This document shows positions 62,895 to 64,000 of a stretch of 64,000 nt of DNA, piece by piece. The position numbers were made by a program, and so were the translations under genes. The notes under the pieces were generated by a model. The model was not told the DNA's origin. It did no database searches and saw only the letters and a list, made by a program, of their open reading frames with translations. Source of the stretch: Ancylothrix sp036704045. GTDB lineage: Bacteria; Cyanobacteriota; Cyanobacteriia; Cyanobacteriales; Oscillatoriaceae. The DNA lies in the NCBI GenBank assembly GCA_036704045.1, contig DATNQM010000007.1:36358-100357 (forward strand), read 5' to 3'. The stretch's first letter is position 1; every line of letters starts with the position of its first letter.

Positions 62895-63779
62895 TTAGTG
62901 AAGGTTAGATTGGTAAGGTATGAGTTTCATGCTTAAGTCTAACCAGGATGAGCGGGTTATGGGAGCGCTGGTGGAAATGTAGTCGATGCCGGTTTCTGCT
63001 ACAGCACGAAGTGTATCGAGGGTGATGTTGCCAGAGGCTTCTATTTTAATATTGGGCGTAGAATTGCGAATTAGGTGAACTGCTTGCTTCATCAAATCAA
63101 GGGGCATATTGTCGAGCATGATGATGTTTGCTTGATACTCTATGGCTTCTTGAACTTGGGCTAAGGTTTCTGTTTCTACTTCTATGGTTAGAGGGTAGGG
63201 AATTTGCTCACGGATGCGTGTGATTGCTTGGCCAATGCTGCCGGCGGCGGCAATATGGTTATCTTTGATCATCACGGCATCATCAAGACCCATACGGTGG
63301 TTTTTGGCTCCTCCAATTTGGGTAGCGTATTTTTCTAATAGTCTTAAACCAGGTGTGGTTTTGCGGGTATCGACAAGTTGAACTTGTAAGCCAGCTAGTT
63401 GTTCTACATATTTGTGAGTGAGGGTAGCAATGCCGCTTAGACGCATGGCTAGATTTAAGGCGACACGTTCTCCCATTAGTAAGGCTTCAAGAGGTCCTGT
63501 GATAGTGGCCACGACTTGCTTAGGCTCACACCATTGACTTTCGGCAACGGTGGGAACGAATTCTATTTGGCTGTTGAGTAGATGGAAAACTCTTGCTGCA
63601 ACTGATAAGCCTGCGATGACTCCTGCTTCTTTAACTACCCATTGGGCTTTTACTGGAAGGGTTTTGGAGTTTAATAAACTTTGGGTTGTGCGGTCACCAC
63701 GACCAATGTCTTCTAACAACCAAACTTTTAACAGGGGGTCTAAAACTATGTTTGGAGGCAAAACTGCACTAGCAATCAT
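62895..63779 (-). CDS. nadC: Nicotinate-nucleotide pyrophosphorylase (carboxylating), NadC
   Basis: This 294-residue quinolinate phosphoribosyltransferase has LLEDIGRGDRTT near 21, GERVALNLAMRLSGIAT near 103, DTRKTTPGLRLLEKYA near 137 and IEVETETLAQVQEA near 199, all family motifs. It makes NaMN from quinolinate and PRPP, the third step of de novo NAD synthesis. With nadK at 31414 the window carries two separate NAD-metabolism genes. ATG 63779 starts it. It is divergent from the putative rRNA operon leader. Confidence 0.94.
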   Translation of the reverse strand: MIASAVLPPNIVLDPLLKVWLLEDIGRGDRTTQSLLNSKTLPVKAQWVVKEAGVIAGLSVAARVFHLLNSQIEFVPTVAESQWCEPKQVVATITGPLEALLMGERVALNLAMRLSGIATLTHKYVEQLAGLQVQLVDTRKTTPGLRLLEKYATQIGGAKNHRMGLDDAVMIKDNHIAAAGSIGQAITRIREQIPYPLTIEVETETLAQVQEAIEYQANIIMLDNMPLDLMKQAVHLIRNSTPNIKIEASGNITLDTLRAVAETGIDYISTSAPITRSSWLDLSMKLIPYQSNLH

Positions 63780-63893
63780 GGCCCACTTCTCCTAAAACCT
63801 TTTTGATTACAGAGCTACCCTACCTCAAAGCCTTACATATTAAGCGTTTGATCCGAATCAAAAAGGGCGAAAAAATATTTTTTGTCAAAAGGG

Positions 63894-63922
63894 TTGACAA
63901 AGAAGGGGAGGATTGTTAGAGT
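63894..63922 (+). promoter_or_regulatory. Consensus promoter at the window end
   Basis: TTGACA (63894-63899) is the perfect -35 hexamer, TAGAGT (63917-63922) the -10, with the ideal 17-base spacing. A start is expected near 63929, reading out of the window. This is the best promoter match in the sequence. Confidence 0.75.
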
Positions 63923-63928
63923 AATAAA

Positions 63929-64000
63929 GCGGTGAGGAAAGCGAGAGCGAAAGCCAAGCTAACTTACGCGCCGAACCTAGAAAAGATAATAGTTTGAAAG
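63929..64000 (+). other. Probable rRNA operon leader (incomplete)
   Basis: After the promoter the leader contains GAACCTAGAAAA (63973-63984), which matches the boxA-like GAACCTTGAAAA of cyanobacterial rRNA leaders and spacers in 11 of 12 positions. No reading frame starts here. The 16S rRNA gene would lie within the next few hundred bases beyond the window. This is an inference, since no rRNA sequence itself is visible. Confidence 0.55.

Noticed and set aside
1..64000. CRISPR arrays, insertion sequences, integrases and prophage blocks
   Set aside because: No regularly spaced direct repeats, transposase motifs or phage structural genes were seen; the amidase at 30268 is isolated.

Overview
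The window is chromosomal DNA of a cyanobacterium, most likely a filamentous non-heterocystous (Oscillatoriales-type) one. This rests on a nearly complete phylloquinone pathway, an ndhA-ndhI-ndhG-ndhE cluster of the photosynthetic NDH-1 complex, paired PspA and Vipp1 genes, an SLH-domain porin, a NatFGH-type amino-acid transporter and several families I know only or mainly from cyanobacteria (DUF1818, DUF2103, DUF3086, DUF3119). The species cannot be named from sequence alone. Base composition is AT-rich, but the hexamer RCCGGY is strikingly frequent, while the usual cyanobacterial palindrome HIP1 (GCGATCGC) was not met on reading.

Layout. 1-4.5 kb: a truncated UbiB/AarF kinase-like gene, mannose-1-phosphate guanylyltransferase, a LytR-CpsA-Psr protein, a DHNA-CoA thioesterase and a small unknown gene. 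4.7-13.9 kb: an anti-sigma-like ATPase, then the phylloquinone locus, with menE-menC-menH-menA leftward and menF-menD-menB rightward from a shared 375-bp region. 14-20.8 kb: a Cys-rich small protein, a DUF721 protein with a zinc ribbon, a Pro-rich membrane protein, tandem pspA and vipp1, a thioredoxin-like protein and an aminotransferase. 21-27 kb: oligoendopeptidase F, a SnoaL-like protein, uvrC, DUF1818, tRNA-Pro(TGG), clpS and DUF2103. 27-32 kb: a Ser/Thr kinase with a seven-bladed WD40 propeller, a phage-like amidase and NAD kinase. 32-38 kb: ndhAIGE and a Zur-type zinc uptake operon. 38-45 kb: a CruP-like flavoprotein, a repeat-containing membrane protein, sucCD and a small secreted protein. 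45-50 kb: plsY, DUF3086, DUF3119, an MlaE permease and gltA. 50-53.5 kb: a small RNA candidate, a Cof-type phosphatase, a response regulator and lipA. 53.5-59.2 kb: amino-acid transport (an AGCS symporter and a four-gene ABC operon). 59.7-64 kb: a porin, a C39-type peptidase, nadC, and at the very end a consensus promoter with a boxA-like element that looks like the leader of an rRNA operon.

The most interesting non-coding signal is a pair of sites complementary to the conserved core of the cyanobacterial sRNA Yfr1. The 9-mer GTGTGAGGA overlaps the ribosome binding site of the porin (59726-59734). It also lies near the predicted 5' end of a structured small RNA downstream of gltA (50470-50478), where the complementarity extends to 12 bases. 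This suggests a Yfr1 / porin mRNA / decoy RNA circuit. No IS element, CRISPR array, integrase or prophage block was found; the region reads as ordinary core genome with a few short palindromic intergenic repeats.
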